Below are positions 1-11,614 of a stretch of DNA of 64,000 nucleotides, piece by piece. Source of the DNA: Earliella scabrosa (taxonomy: Eukaryota; Basidiomycota; Agaricomycetes; Polyporales; Polyporaceae); contig JABYQQ010000005.1 in assembly GCA_022605405.1 (NCBI GenBank), positions 2,418,001 through 2,482,000 on the forward strand. Direction: 5' to 3'. A program made the translations under genes and the position numbers. The stretch's first letter is position 1. Every line of letters begins with the position of its first letter. The notes below the pieces were generated by a model that worked only from the letters and a program-made list of their open reading frames with translations, was not told the DNA's origin and did not search any database.

Positions 1-90
1 AGTCTTGTCGGATTTGCCGGCATCCAACTTGCGGAGATTGGGCGTACTGAGCGACGGAAGGTGAGGATCTCCGGGAGTAGCCGAGGCCAT
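1..90 (-). CDS. 5' end of an unidentified protein gene (partial)
   Basis: An ATG on the minus strand at 88-90 opens a frame that stays open to the window edge, giving 30 codons that begin MASATPGDPHLPSLSTPN and continue with a Lys/Asp-rich stretch. The Ser/Pro-rich start looks like a genuine fungal N-terminus, and a perfect CRE-like palindrome lies about 150 bases upstream. The protein runs off the left edge, so no family can be named. It could also be a chance frame. Confidence 0.45.
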   Translation of the reverse strand, partial: MASATPGDPHLPSLSTPNLRKLDAGKSDKT

Positions 91-238
91 GGGCGAAGGA
101 GCGTGTTCAAGCGTATACAGAGCTCAACGAATGGCGGTAGGACTAGTACAGCGCAGACTACATACACCGGAATACGCGCGCAAGTCGAACATGCATTCAC
201 CTGCCTATTTCGGCGACTATCATTGCTTGACTGACGCG

Positions 239-246
239 TGACGTCA
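239..246. promoter_or_regulatory. CRE-like palindrome TGACGTCA
   Basis: A perfect TGACGTCA, the ATF/CREB-type bZIP site, overlaps the end of TGACGCGTGACGTCA. It lies between the partial gene starting at 90 on the minus strand and the 3' end of the first MFS gene, so it most likely belongs to the promoter of the partial gene. Function is inferred from the motif only. Confidence 0.4.
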
Positions 247-268
247 TCGCAGGTCCCGTCGACGGAGT

Positions 269-2588
269 TCAGGCGGTATACACGAAGAACGGATTCCTAG
301 GGCATCCTTGTCAGACTCGAACTGCATTGACCCAGAATTTAATAACACTTACTGCTTGTCCGTCATATCCACGAACGCAGCCCTCTCCCGTTCGCGTCTA
401 ACATCGTCGTCCGTCCATCCGTTACACCGCTTCATCTCCTCCAACGCTCTATGCTTCTTCCTGTTCATCCAAAGATTCACGAACCGGATGACAAAGCACA
501 GCCCAAGTTGCGCAGTAAGCAGCACCAAGATCGAAATCTTGCCCGGGAGATAGTCTGGCGCATCCTTGGGCAAGAACGTTTCGGTGCCAACAATGTTCGC
601 GACACAGAATGCCGCTAATGTCATCGCGTTTACAGTGACTTTCTTTGTGTGGCCCGAGGTGTTGGAAGCATTGTATGCATAGATAATGGCGAGCGATGAG
701 CCATAGGTGCCGACAATCCACGTCGCTATACGTTGAATCGTTAGCAATGGGGTGAGTCGATTCATGAAGATCACTCACCGAACAGGAGCGCTCCTTTCTG
801 TCCTGTAGCATTCAGCCCAACGAGCATTGCTGCGCCAGCAAGGGTGGGTATCAAGGACCAGACAATCGGCAACATCCGTTCGCCCTGGTGAGATCAGTGT
901 GAAGACCATTATATATACATTTTCCTAGTCAGGACTTACCGCTCTGTCAGAGTACCATCCGCAGATGACCGCGCTCAGAATGCCAATTGCACCTCCAGGC
1001 GTTGACAGGATCAATGTTTGCTTTGTCCTGAGACACAGAAAATGAGGATATCGAATTGAACAGAACCAACGGACGCACGTATACCCAAAGCCCTGCGATC
1101 GGTTCATATGTTAGCAGAAGCATTGGGACGGAAGGTCGAGAGTCTTACCTTGACGATGATGTTGGTGACTACCATGAAGGTGAGCTACGTTCCTTTGTCC
1201 CCGGCGCGCAGATACTCACAGTTCGCCAATCCACCATTGGGGATATTCGCTGACGAGAGAACGTCAATGACCGTGATAGGACCGAAGAGTCGAGGACATA
1301 CTCAGTAGCGTCGCGAGTACGATTAGCCATGTCCTGATATCCAACAATGCCTCGACTACCTGTTCCTTCTTAAGCCGCTTGTTCTCTGTACCGCTTTGCT
1401 GGTCACGAATCCGCTCGATCGCAGCGATGCGCTCCTCCTTGGTCAGGAAGCGAGCATGTGCGGGGGAATCCGGCATGAAGAGTAGCACGGCGACACCGAC
1501 AGCAATTGCGAGCGCGCCAAGCATGAGGTAGATGATCTTGAAAGGGGCAAACCCTCGGTCGGGGATGAAGGATATACCCTAGAGGAGTACATTGATTGAA
1601 CGTCTCGGTTCGTGGATCCCCGGAGAGATGAGATGGACGTACATATGCAAGGAATCCACCGAAGATCCCTGCGACGCCGTTCTACAACCCGCCTTGAATA
1701 ATAGTTCTGCGCCTGTAGCATAGGGCACATACCATCATGTAAAACCATGCGATACGGCTGCCCTGATGGTATTGACGAGTATGAGCGGTGGGTCAAAGCT
1801 GAGATATCGTTGGTCTCACCTGTTCATTCTTCTTATAGAACATGGACACGATAAGAATCAGGATAGGCGCAACGCAGCTCTCGAGCATCCCAAGGATGAG
1901 ACGCATGGCGAAGAAAGGGCCGAATGAGTTGGGGATGGCGTGCAACATCATAATCGTGCCCCATGCCACTATGTTCGCCCCTAGATACTTGCCTAGCCGA
2001 AGCCGCTGTGCAATGTACATGGAGGGGAAGACCCAGATCAAGAAGCCTGGCCCAGTGGAGGCGTCACATTAGCTCCTGGAGCGGCCCAATGATACAATGA
2101 CATACGCCATCAGACGTACCGATATAGAAGGACAGTGCGACGACATTGTATCCTTGCCCAGTAACGGGAAAGCCCATGATGCTAGTTGCAAATGTTCATG
2201 AGCACGACGGCTTGGGGCACCAATAGGTTACTTGCCTTGCATAACTCAGCGCGGTTTTATCCCTACATATGCCAGTCAGCCTCCGTCGATTGCGGATACC
2301 CCCAGCATGCGTACAGATATTGCGTGCAGTATACGGCAGCGCACAACGGAGGTATCACGAAGTCCTGTTGAATAGCGTGAGATTAACCCGCGCAAGTCGG
2401 ATGGGAAGTAACCACATTACCATCTTCCTGCGTAGCTTGGCGTAGTACTCTTCAGTGAACACCGCCGTCCGCTCCAAACCAACCAGTCTGAGCGCCTCAT
2501 CCTTGTCCCTGAAGTCCACGTCCGAGTCCGCATCGGCGATGAGCAGCGTGTCGACGTGCTTCTCGTCCTTCACTTCCTTGTCATTCAT
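269..2588 (-). CDS. MFS permease, allantoate/nicotinate (ACS) type, copy 1
   Basis: Membrane carrier of the major facilitator superfamily, anion:cation symporter family (yeast Dal5, Tna1 and Seo1 types), which imports small organic anions or vitamins; the substrate cannot be read from sequence. The start at 2586-2588 gives an acidic cytosolic N-terminus (MNDKEVKDEK...). Family-typical segments follow in order: LGMLESCVAPILILIVSMFY near the middle, YAYNASNTSGHTKKV and ANIVGTETFLPKDAPDYLPGK near the C-terminus, then the Arg/Glu-rich tail ending ERAAFVDMTDKQ. About ten short introns interrupt it. The frame appears to end at 349 with a TAA, but that TAA lies inside a GTAAGT donor. Splicing 352..297 adds a terminal exon encoding NPFFVYTA and a stop at 269. 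The tandem neighbour has the same terminal exon, which supports this end. Confidence 0.88.
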
Positions 2589-3046
2589 TGCGTTGAGAGT
2601 GTGGGGTGTGTTGGCAGATTCGTGAAGGTGGATAGTCGGTATCGTAACTTTCCGTACCTCCAGGCCCTCAACCTTTAAGTTCGCAGGACGGCAACTAATA
2701 GAGCGTCTCGTAGACTCCTGTGACCACGGCAAGGCTTCCCGCTCCCGCATGCCGACCCACGAAATCTAAGTTTGGGCCATTCACTGCAGATGATGCCGGT
2801 CCATATACGTCCTGGGAAACTCACAGTAGCAGCGATAGCCCTTGAGATAACAGCCGGAAGCCAGTGGCGCTGTCCGGCGTGGTTCGTCCTTCGGCATCTT
2901 CTGGCAGGCGCGTCCGTGCGAGTTTGGCTTGAGGCGACTCTGATAACATGAGACAATGGACGAAGTCTCGAAGCGCCATCACGAACATGGCCTGCTCAGC
3001 CGCACTACAGACCAACATGCCGTAACCACCTCGCGGATCGCATACA
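2589..3046. other. Intergenic: promoter of MFS copy 1, 3' flank of MFS copy 2
   Basis: This stretch of 458 bases lies between the two tandem transporters. No reading frame with convincing coding character and no clear TATA element were seen. It must contain the promoter of copy 1 and the terminator of copy 2. Confidence 0.5.
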
Positions 3047-5568
3047 TTACGCTGTGTACACGAAGAACATATTCCTGCGCCAAGGGGGTAGAGGTGTGAG
3101 TCGGGATAACAAACGGAAGCGGTTGAATGGTAGTGTGAGAGGTGACGTACTGCTTATCGGTCAGGTCCAAGAAGGCGTGCCGCTCCCGCTCCTTCTGCAC
3201 GTCCTCGTCTGTCCACCCACGCCGCGCTTTCTCTTCCTCCAGGCGCGCCTTCTTCTGCACGTTCAGGCGCAGGTTAATCCAGCGCAAGAGGAACGAGATG
3301 AACAACTGGATGGTGAGCAGGACCATGATCGCGATCTTGCCAGGGATGTACCCAGGCGCGTCCTTAGGTTGGAAGATCTCTGTACCGATGATGTTGCCGA
3401 CACTGAAGGATACGAGCGTTATCGCGTTGATTGTGTTCTATTAGCGTAGAGAAGTTCAACAAGTATATGATGGAAGAGCAATCAAGCACATGCACCTTCT
3501 TTGTGTGACCGCTGGTGTTACTAGCGTTGTAGGAATACACTGCGGCCAACGCGCTTCCGAATGTCCCGATAAGATACGCCGCTAGACCATGCATGTGCGT
3601 CAGCGTAGCCTCAAGGGCTCCAATTGTGACTGCACCGACAGAAAAGCAATGCGCCCTTGTTGCCGGTATCGTTCAGCCCAATGAGCAGGGCGGAGCCTAT
3701 GATCGTCGGGATGAGGCAGAACACTATTGGGATCATCCGTTCGTTCTACTTCGGATGTCAGCATCCTCCCGAGGAACCGGACATACGGATGGTACCTTCT
3801 TATCGGAATACCATCCGCACAACAGGGTGGTAATAGAGGCTACCGCTCCTCCGGGCGTCGAGAGGATGAGCGTCTGCTTGGTCCTGCATCAACATTGAGG
3901 TCACGGTCGCAGCGCGTACCACAGAATCGGAGCACATACGTGTAACCAAAGCTCTTGATGACGATGTTGCTGACTATCTTGCTCATTAGCGTATTTCGTT
4001 GTAACGCTTCTCCAACACTCACAGTTACTCAGCGCGCCGTTCGGAATGCTCGCTGGTAATCCATGTCAGCAGCCTGACTTCGGGTAGACGAGCAAGAACG
4101 CACTCAGCAACGTAGTAAGCACAATGAGCCATGTACGAATGTCCGTCAACGCCTCGACAATCTGGTCCTTCTTCAGCCTCTTGTTCTCCGTCCCGCCCTG
4201 GTCGTCTCGGACTCGCTCGAGGGCAGCAATGCGCTCCTCCTTCGTCAGTGTACGTGCGTGCACGGGTGAGTCTGGAAGCCAGACCACGACGGACACGCCC
4301 ACGAGAATGGCGAGGCCACCGAGGAGGATGTAGATGATCTTGTACGGTGCGAGCAGATGGCCGTCATCAAAGGAGATGCCATACGCGACGAAGCCACCGA
4401 ATATTTGCGTCAGGCCTACGAAGTAAGAGTTAGGTGCGAGCTATCGAGCTGCAATAGACGACAAATACCGTTCTAGGAAGTTCGATCAGGGGGTGGGATG
4501 AATGAGGTAGATGAGAGGACTCACCATGACATAGAAGCATGCCACCCTCGTCGCCTAGAACATCTGCGTGAGCTTGAGGATGAGGACTCAAAGGTGAAGC
4601 ATCACTGACCTGCTCATCTTTCCTGTAGAACATGGAGATGATAAGGATGAGGATCGGTGCAACACAGCTCTCGCACATGCCTGTGGGATCACACCGTTAG
4701 CGATCGCATATCCCGAGCTGAACCTGATTGCACATACCGAGGAGGAAACGCAGTGCAAAGAATGCACCAAATGACGAGGCACCAGCATGACACATCAGGA
4801 TGATTCCCCAGACGATGATGTTGCCCCCGAGATACTTCGCTACCTGGATAATGAACAGGGTAAACCTTGGATACGAACTCATAAGTGGGTTTAGGCGCAC
4901 CCGTAGCTTCTGCGAGATGTATACCGTTGGGAACTCCCACACCAGGAAGCCTGCAGCATCATGAGCGAATGGGAGACTTGACAGTCAAGTTTCGATTACC
5001 GAGATAGAATGCCAGCGACACCAAGTTGTAGTGCTGCAACACGCACCGTGAGTTTGCTGCTCACGAAACGAAAAGGAACGACCCACCTGGCCGGTGATAG
5101 GGAAACCCATGATGCTGGTACATGTTCAGAGCGGGTTTGATTGAGGGGGGGGCGGGTGTATCACATTACCTCGCATAGTTCAAGGAAGTCTTGTCACTGC
5201 ACCGCCAGGTTAACCTCTGCGTCAATGAAAGACCTTCGAACAACTCACAGGAATTGCGTGAAGTACACAGTCGCGCACAGCGGTATAATTTGGCGATCCT
5301 GCACGCATAGTGGTTCAGGATCAACGTACCTCACCAACGGTTGAGCTTCCCTGCGTACCAACTTGTTCCTCAGCTTCCTGTTGAATTCCTCGCTGAACTG
5401 TGCCGCCCGCTCCTTGCCCACCAACTTCAGAGCCTCGTCTTCGTCCCCACTGTCCGCGCTCGACACTGTCACCGTAGCATCGAAAGCATCATTCTCCTCG
5501 TCCCGCGACCGCGTCTTCTCATCCGAGCTTCGATCATCCAACGAGTTTCGAGGTTGAAGGGAAGCCAT
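3047..5568 (-). CDS. MFS permease, allantoate/nicotinate (ACS) type, copy 2
   Basis: Tandem paralogue of the preceding transporter, with the same orientation and overall organisation. It starts MASLQPRNSLDD and has an acidic N-terminal region (DSGDEDEALKLVGKERAAQF) that parallels copy 1 (DEALRLVGLERTAVF). Matching blocks include ESCVAPILILIISMFYRKDEQ, SNTSGHTKKV and the tail ERERHAFLDLTDKQ. As in copy 1, the last intron begins inside the CAG codon of DKQ (GTACGT donor) and ends at a CAG acceptor. The terminal exon encodes NMFFVYTA and stops at 3047. About ten introns are present. Substrate unknown. The two genes probably arose by local duplication and have since diverged, perhaps to different substrates. 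Confidence 0.88.
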
Positions 5569-6051
5569 TACTGCAGGTCTACGGCCACAACTCCGGGGAA
5601 GCAGGATGTAAGCTCGAACGGAGTGCTCGTCTCACGGCTTCCCGGATACCAGCCCCAGGGACACTTATATCAGCCGCTCTTCCGCGCTATGGCGTACATA
5701 AGGAACGTCCAATTATCTGCGTGGGTCCCAATCCATGGCCGCGTGTTGCTGAGGTTTAATGCATTAAGATAAGCAACTCCTACTCGTGTGCCGTAATTAG
5801 ATCCACTCACATGCACATCCGAAAGATAGCAGCATTCTGGACGGCCCGCCTGAAACGGAAGCCGTATTACATCCGTCCAGACGCTGTCGTCGTAGCCTAC
5901 ACGGACGCACCGAGGATGCTGAAAGATCACACGTTCAGCAAAGCTCAGGGACAAGAAGCACAACAAGGAGACGCAAGGAGTTCGAAAATTCCGGGGAGAT
6001 TAACCAGGATATGATAGCGATGCGACAGCAGTACACAATGTGAGACTAAGA
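5569..6051. other. Intergenic: promoter of MFS copy 2, 3' flank of thiolase
   Basis: A stretch of 483 bases. A TATA-like TGATATAAG reads on the minus strand at about 5664-5672, roughly 100 bases upstream of the MFS copy 2 start. Nothing else was recognised. Confidence 0.4.
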
Positions 6052-7570
<1,519 letters not shown>

Positions 7571-7989
7571 GGTTGCCGAGCCTTATATCCGTGCAAAATG
7601 AGGAGTTTGATCGATTAGACGAGGACTAACGCGAGGTCGAGGATTATTGGCTATCGTACGACCGCGAGACGCGTCGGTCAGTCCAGAAAACGAGTCGCGC
7701 CCAAAGTGGTGCCGGTGTTGTTGTGTGAGTCGGGGCGAAAGGGGTGAGACCACCTCGGCCTTTTATAAGACCAGTCGGCGATCGCATGCAAGCACAAGCC
7801 ATCGCCCGACGCGCAACGAGCAGCTGATTTACGCCGTCCCCCGCAACTGGCCGCAAGACGCCCCAGAGCGCCCCACGCGACCCCGCCACCCCACAAGCGC
7901 ACACGGATCTTGAGCACCCCACCAACCGTTCATCCCACCGTCCGCACAACGATGGCTAGCACATTAACGTCGACGACTCGCAAGTAGCA
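7571..7989. other. Intergenic: thiolase promoter, ATG10 3' flank
   Basis: A stretch of 419 bases, C-rich on the plus strand near 7840-7910. It contains the TATA element listed separately. No convincing coding exon was found. Confidence 0.45.
7760..7767 (-). promoter_or_regulatory. TATA box candidate for the thiolase gene
   Basis: The minus strand reads TATAAAAG about 190 bases upstream of the thiolase ATG. This is a canonical core in a plausible position if the 5' leader is about 150 bases long. It is a motif match only. Confidence 0.35.
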
Positions 7990-8726
7990 TTACTCGCCCG
8001 CAAAGAAGTCAACTATATTCCCCATCACCATGAACCAAGCTTCCAGCCACCGCAACGGCGCGTCTCGACTACCCTCAACCTCCACCATGATCTCGCCCAC
8101 CACCTCAGAAGTGTGACAAGGATGAAAGTACCAGGATGGCGTGCCGAGTGTTGGATGATCGCCTTGAGAGAGGAGGGCAAATGACGAGTCGGGGAGCGTC
8201 AAAGCAAAGGTGCTCCCATCGACAGAGGGCAGTACTTGTGGACGAAACAACCTCGACTTCACGATCTGTTCGAGAGCTAAGGGCGAACCGCCTGCCAGGT
8301 CGTCAGAGATCACAGTATGGCAGCGATTCATTGAGACGCACTGGGCTCGTGCAACGTGAAGTAAAATGTGGGGACCCCGAAAGTCACCGAGTATACGACG
8401 TATTGGTTGCACGTCAAGAAGTCGCTTGGAAGAACCTGGCATACTGCATCATCTTCGTCCTCTATAGGATCAGATAGTTCGCCTTCTTCCGCGTGGGCGA
8501 TAGGTGCAATGTTACGCGGAAGCTGGACGGTTCGTGAGAGGTATCCAAGGTTAGGAACATACTGGTGACGGTGAGACGAGTGTGTTGTGTTATATACGCA
8601 AGCGCGTACTGCATGTTCGTTCCAACTCCAGCCAGCAGGATAAGTCTTCACTCCAGAGGGACGTGTATTGGGGTGAGCATCGAGGTAGGCTTTGCATGCC
8701 TCTTCGAACTGAGAGCGAGTGAGCAT
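7990..8726 (-). CDS. ATG10: Autophagy E2-like enzyme ATG10
   Basis: ATG10 is the E2-like enzyme that transfers ATG12 to ATG5 during autophagosome formation. The start MLTRSQFEEACKAYLDAH at 8724-8726 matches the N-terminal helix typical of the family. After a first intron the sequence has an acidic insert (EEGELSDPIEDEDDA), the central strands YVVYSVTFGVPTFYF, and after a second intron the C-terminal half with the diagnostic catalytic motif WYFHPCHTSEVV, whose Cys is the E2 active site. The tail ends MGNIVDFFAGE. At about 200 residues the length suits fungal ATG10. Splice sites keep frame: CATGCA|GTACGC and CCCA|GTGCGT. The gene is head-to-head with the eS1 gene, 223 bases apart. The closest alternative, ATG3, is larger and has a different C-terminus. 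Confidence 0.82.
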
Positions 8727-8949
8727 TTGGCGAGCAGGGAGATGAGGACATGTGGCGTGGGAAGTAGACTTGCAGTTGCAAGAATAAGGTTTCAGCGCGT
8801 GTTCAGCCACTCGTCCCAAGTTCCCACAGCTCTGCCTCGTCCAGTGCGCGTCTGCTGGTACTCACGCAACCCAAAACTCAGCCCGTCCAAGTGCCGGCTT
8901 TCCCTCCTTGCGGTCCCCTCCTCTGCCGCAAACACCCACATAACCCACG

Positions 8950-9940
8950 ATGGCTGTCGGCAAGGTCGGTTGTGCCGTCTCTATGCGCTGGCTCGATATC
9001 TGACGGTTTGTTTGCGTCTAGAACAAGCGTTTGTCTAAGGGCAAGAAGGGTATCAAGAAGAAGGTCGTCGACCCATTCTCCCGCAAGGGTGAGTCGCATA
9101 CATGTCTGGCCTACCGTTCGAAGCATGACTGATTGGATGGTCAGACTGGTACGACATCAAAGCGCCTTCAATCTTCGAGGTCAAGAATGTCGGCAAGACT
9201 CTTGTGAACAGGTCCCAGGGTCTCAGTACGTATCCCAGTCCTATGGAGCACTTCTTTATCCAACCGCCTCCCAGAGAACGCGAACGATTCGTTGAAGGGC
9301 CGCATCGTCGAGGTTTCCCTGGCCGACCTCAACAAGGATGAGGAGCAGTCGTTCCGGAAGATCAAGCTACGGGTTGATGAGGTCCAGGGCAAGAACTGCC
9401 TGACCAACTTCCACGGCATGAGCTTCACATCCGACAAGCTTCGCTCCCTCGTCCGCAAGTGGCAGACGCTCATCGAGGCGCATGTCGACGTCAAGACGAC
9501 CGACGGCTACCTCATTCGTCTCTTCGCTATCGGCTTCACCAAGCGTCGGCCGTCGCAGGTCCGCAAGACCACCTACGCTCAATCATCGCAGATTCGGGAG
9601 ATCCGGAAAAAGATGTTTGAGATCATGACCCGGGAGGCGACGAGCTGCGACTTGAAGGAGCTCGTGCAAAAGTTCGTGCCGGAGGCGATCGGTCGCGAGA
9701 TCGAGAAGGCGGCGAGGAGCATCTACCCCCTGCAGAACGTGTACGTTCACAAGGCGAAGATCCTCAAGGCGCCGAAGTTCGATATGTCGAAGCTCCTTGA
9801 GCTCCACGGCGAGTCGACAGACGTGAGTCTCTCCGTATTCTGTCGCGAGACCGTGTGTGCTAATGCTTGGGTATCTGTAGGAGACTGGCACTCGTGTAGC
9901 CAAGGAGTTCAAGGAGCCTGAGATCCTTGACTCCGTGTAA
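8950..9940 (+). CDS. RPS1: 40S ribosomal protein S1 (eS1, S3a)
   Basis: Small-subunit ribosomal protein eS1. The first exon encodes only MAVGK and is followed by an intron, a layout common in ribosomal protein genes. The rest reads [20 protein letters not shown], then [32 protein letters not shown], the conserved core [32 protein letters not shown] residues and the C-terminal [13 protein letters not shown]. The last exon encodes [14 protein letters not shown] and ends DSV with TAA at 9938-9940. Four introns. The length of about 255 residues is normal. It shares its upstream region with ATG10. Confidence 0.95.
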
Positions 9941-10339
9941 AATCCTAGTCGTTGTCGTCCTTGTATCCTGCACATGATATTCCTCACTTTATGCTACAAG
10001 GGTATGGCAAATCTATGATCATGACGCTCTCTGTTGTAGCACCATCCCCTGACCGCATCACGCATCACAATCGAGTCGCATCCAGCTGCTGTGAGTATAG
10101 ATACTCGTGATGTGAACTTGAAACGCATGTTATCAACGTCAAGAAACACACCGTAAACTGCACATTGTGTCGGCCGCGTTAGAATAAGACGCAGGTCAAT
10201 GGGCGGAACTGACCGAAGTTGGACGATTGGTGGCCAAGATTGAGAAGCATCTGATCTAAGCGAAAACCGTTATCCATAGTGCTTCGAATTCAGGAGGGGG
10301 TCGACCTTGATATCCTCGTCGACGACGTCCATCTCCACC
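9941..10339. other. Intergenic between RPS1 and APT1
   Basis: A stretch of 399 bases holding the 3' flank of the eS1 gene and the promoter of the adenine phosphoribosyltransferase gene. No other gene or clear element was recognised. Confidence 0.4.
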
Positions 10340-11089
10340 ATGGCCGACGTCGAGTATCTCAGGAGCCTGCTGAGGCCATTCCCCGACTGGCCCAAGAAGG
10401 TATGCACTAAACAGGATTCACCTCACACCGATGTCAATGTCGTTCTCTTAGGGCATTGTCTTCCTGGACATTTTCCCCCTCCTGAGGGACCCCGTTGGCT
10501 TTGAGACCCTCATCACCCACTTCGTCGCCCGTCTGACTTCGTACACCATCGCTCAGTCGCCTACGAAAAAGATCGATGTCGTCGTAGGCCTGGACGCGCG
10601 AGGCTTCCTTCTCGGACCTATCATCGCGATGAGACTCGGTGCCGCGTTTGTTCCCGTTCGAAAGAAAGGCAAACTTCCCGGCGAGGTTGTGCGCGCGGAG
10701 TACGAGAAGGAGTACGGTGTGGTGAGTGCTACCTTGCTTGTGGCCCTCTCGAGGGTGGATGTGGAGAGCCTTAAGCTCACCGGTGGGATGGTGTTGCCGG
10801 TGTAACAGGACGTCTTTGAGATGCAGGCGGACGCTATCCAGCCAGGACAGAACGTCGTTGTGATTGACGATCTCGTCGCGACGGGTACGTTGATATCGTG
10901 CTGTCTTCTGTCTACGGATAATTGAACGCACCTCTGGTGATAGGCGGGTCGGCAAAGGCTGCTGGAGAACTTGTGGCCAAGCTGGGCGGAAAGACCCTCG
11001 AGTACCTCTTCATCATCGAGCTCACCTTCCTCAAGGCCGCCGAGAAGCTCGACGCACCCATGTACTCGATCATCAAGGTCGACGACTAG
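10340..11089 (+). CDS. APT1: Adenine phosphoribosyltransferase
   Basis: Purine salvage enzyme converting adenine and PRPP to AMP in the cytosol. The first ATG at 10340 gives MADVEYLRSLLRPFPDWPKK; an intron splits this from GIVFLDIFPLLRDP, the conserved N-terminal block. The adenine-binding segment KIDVVVGLDARGFLLGPIIA, the flexible-loop region VRKKGKLPGEVVRAEYEKEYG and the PRPP motif VVVIDDLVATGGSA (split by an intron after ATG) are all present. The protein ends YSIIKVDD with TAG at 11087-11089. Three introns, about 185 residues, typical length. Confidence 0.95.
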
Positions 11090-11614
11090 ACAGGTTGTCA
11101 TACAACCTCCGGCAGGATGCAAGGGAACGTACAGCGCGCGTTGCGGACGCGATCGGTATACCAGAGAAGCTCTAGATATCTTCTATAGTAAAGCACATCG
11201 GTTTCCTTTTAGAGTAACCGCCTTCCAAAGCCGGAAACTTTCTCTTTTTCCGTACATCCCTGCGACTCTCTTGCCCTGAAACAAGTACCACCATGATGGC
11301 CAGGGACTCTTGATGCGAATAAAATATTCAGAAGCACTGAAGGCGGGATACTGACGTATAGGTAAGTAACGGTAGTCGGTATGGCAAACAAGCGCCCGCC
11401 TGTCGAGTACGACGCTTCGGAGTCCGAAGTAGATTCTGATCTTTCAGACAGTAGACTGTTGTAGTGGCCTTCGCGCCAAGTACTGTGACAAAAGGACACG
11501 GCGAGCGAAGGCGAGCGGGCGATAGCCCGCGAGCTGAGCGAGCCTCTTCGCCTTCGTGGCAAGGGCACGGGGGAACTTCTAGTATAAGTATATGTATTCC
11601 TATACAGATGCAGC
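11090..11614. other. Convergent intergenic region between APT1 and MNL1
   Basis: A stretch of 525 bases between two converging genes. It holds a short acidic reading frame at 11381-11464 and a nested hairpin at about 11507-11556, both discussed as findings. No established gene was seen. Confidence 0.4.
11507..11556. repeat. Nested inverted repeat (hairpin-forming)
   Basis: An inner perfect hairpin GCGGGCGATAGCCCGC (11515-11530, 6-base stem, 4-base loop) is enclosed by a second pair of arms, CGAAGGCGA and TCGCCTTCG. It lies just downstream of the MNL1 stop. It may aid transcript termination or 3' end formation between the converging genes, but no function is shown. Confidence 0.4.
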
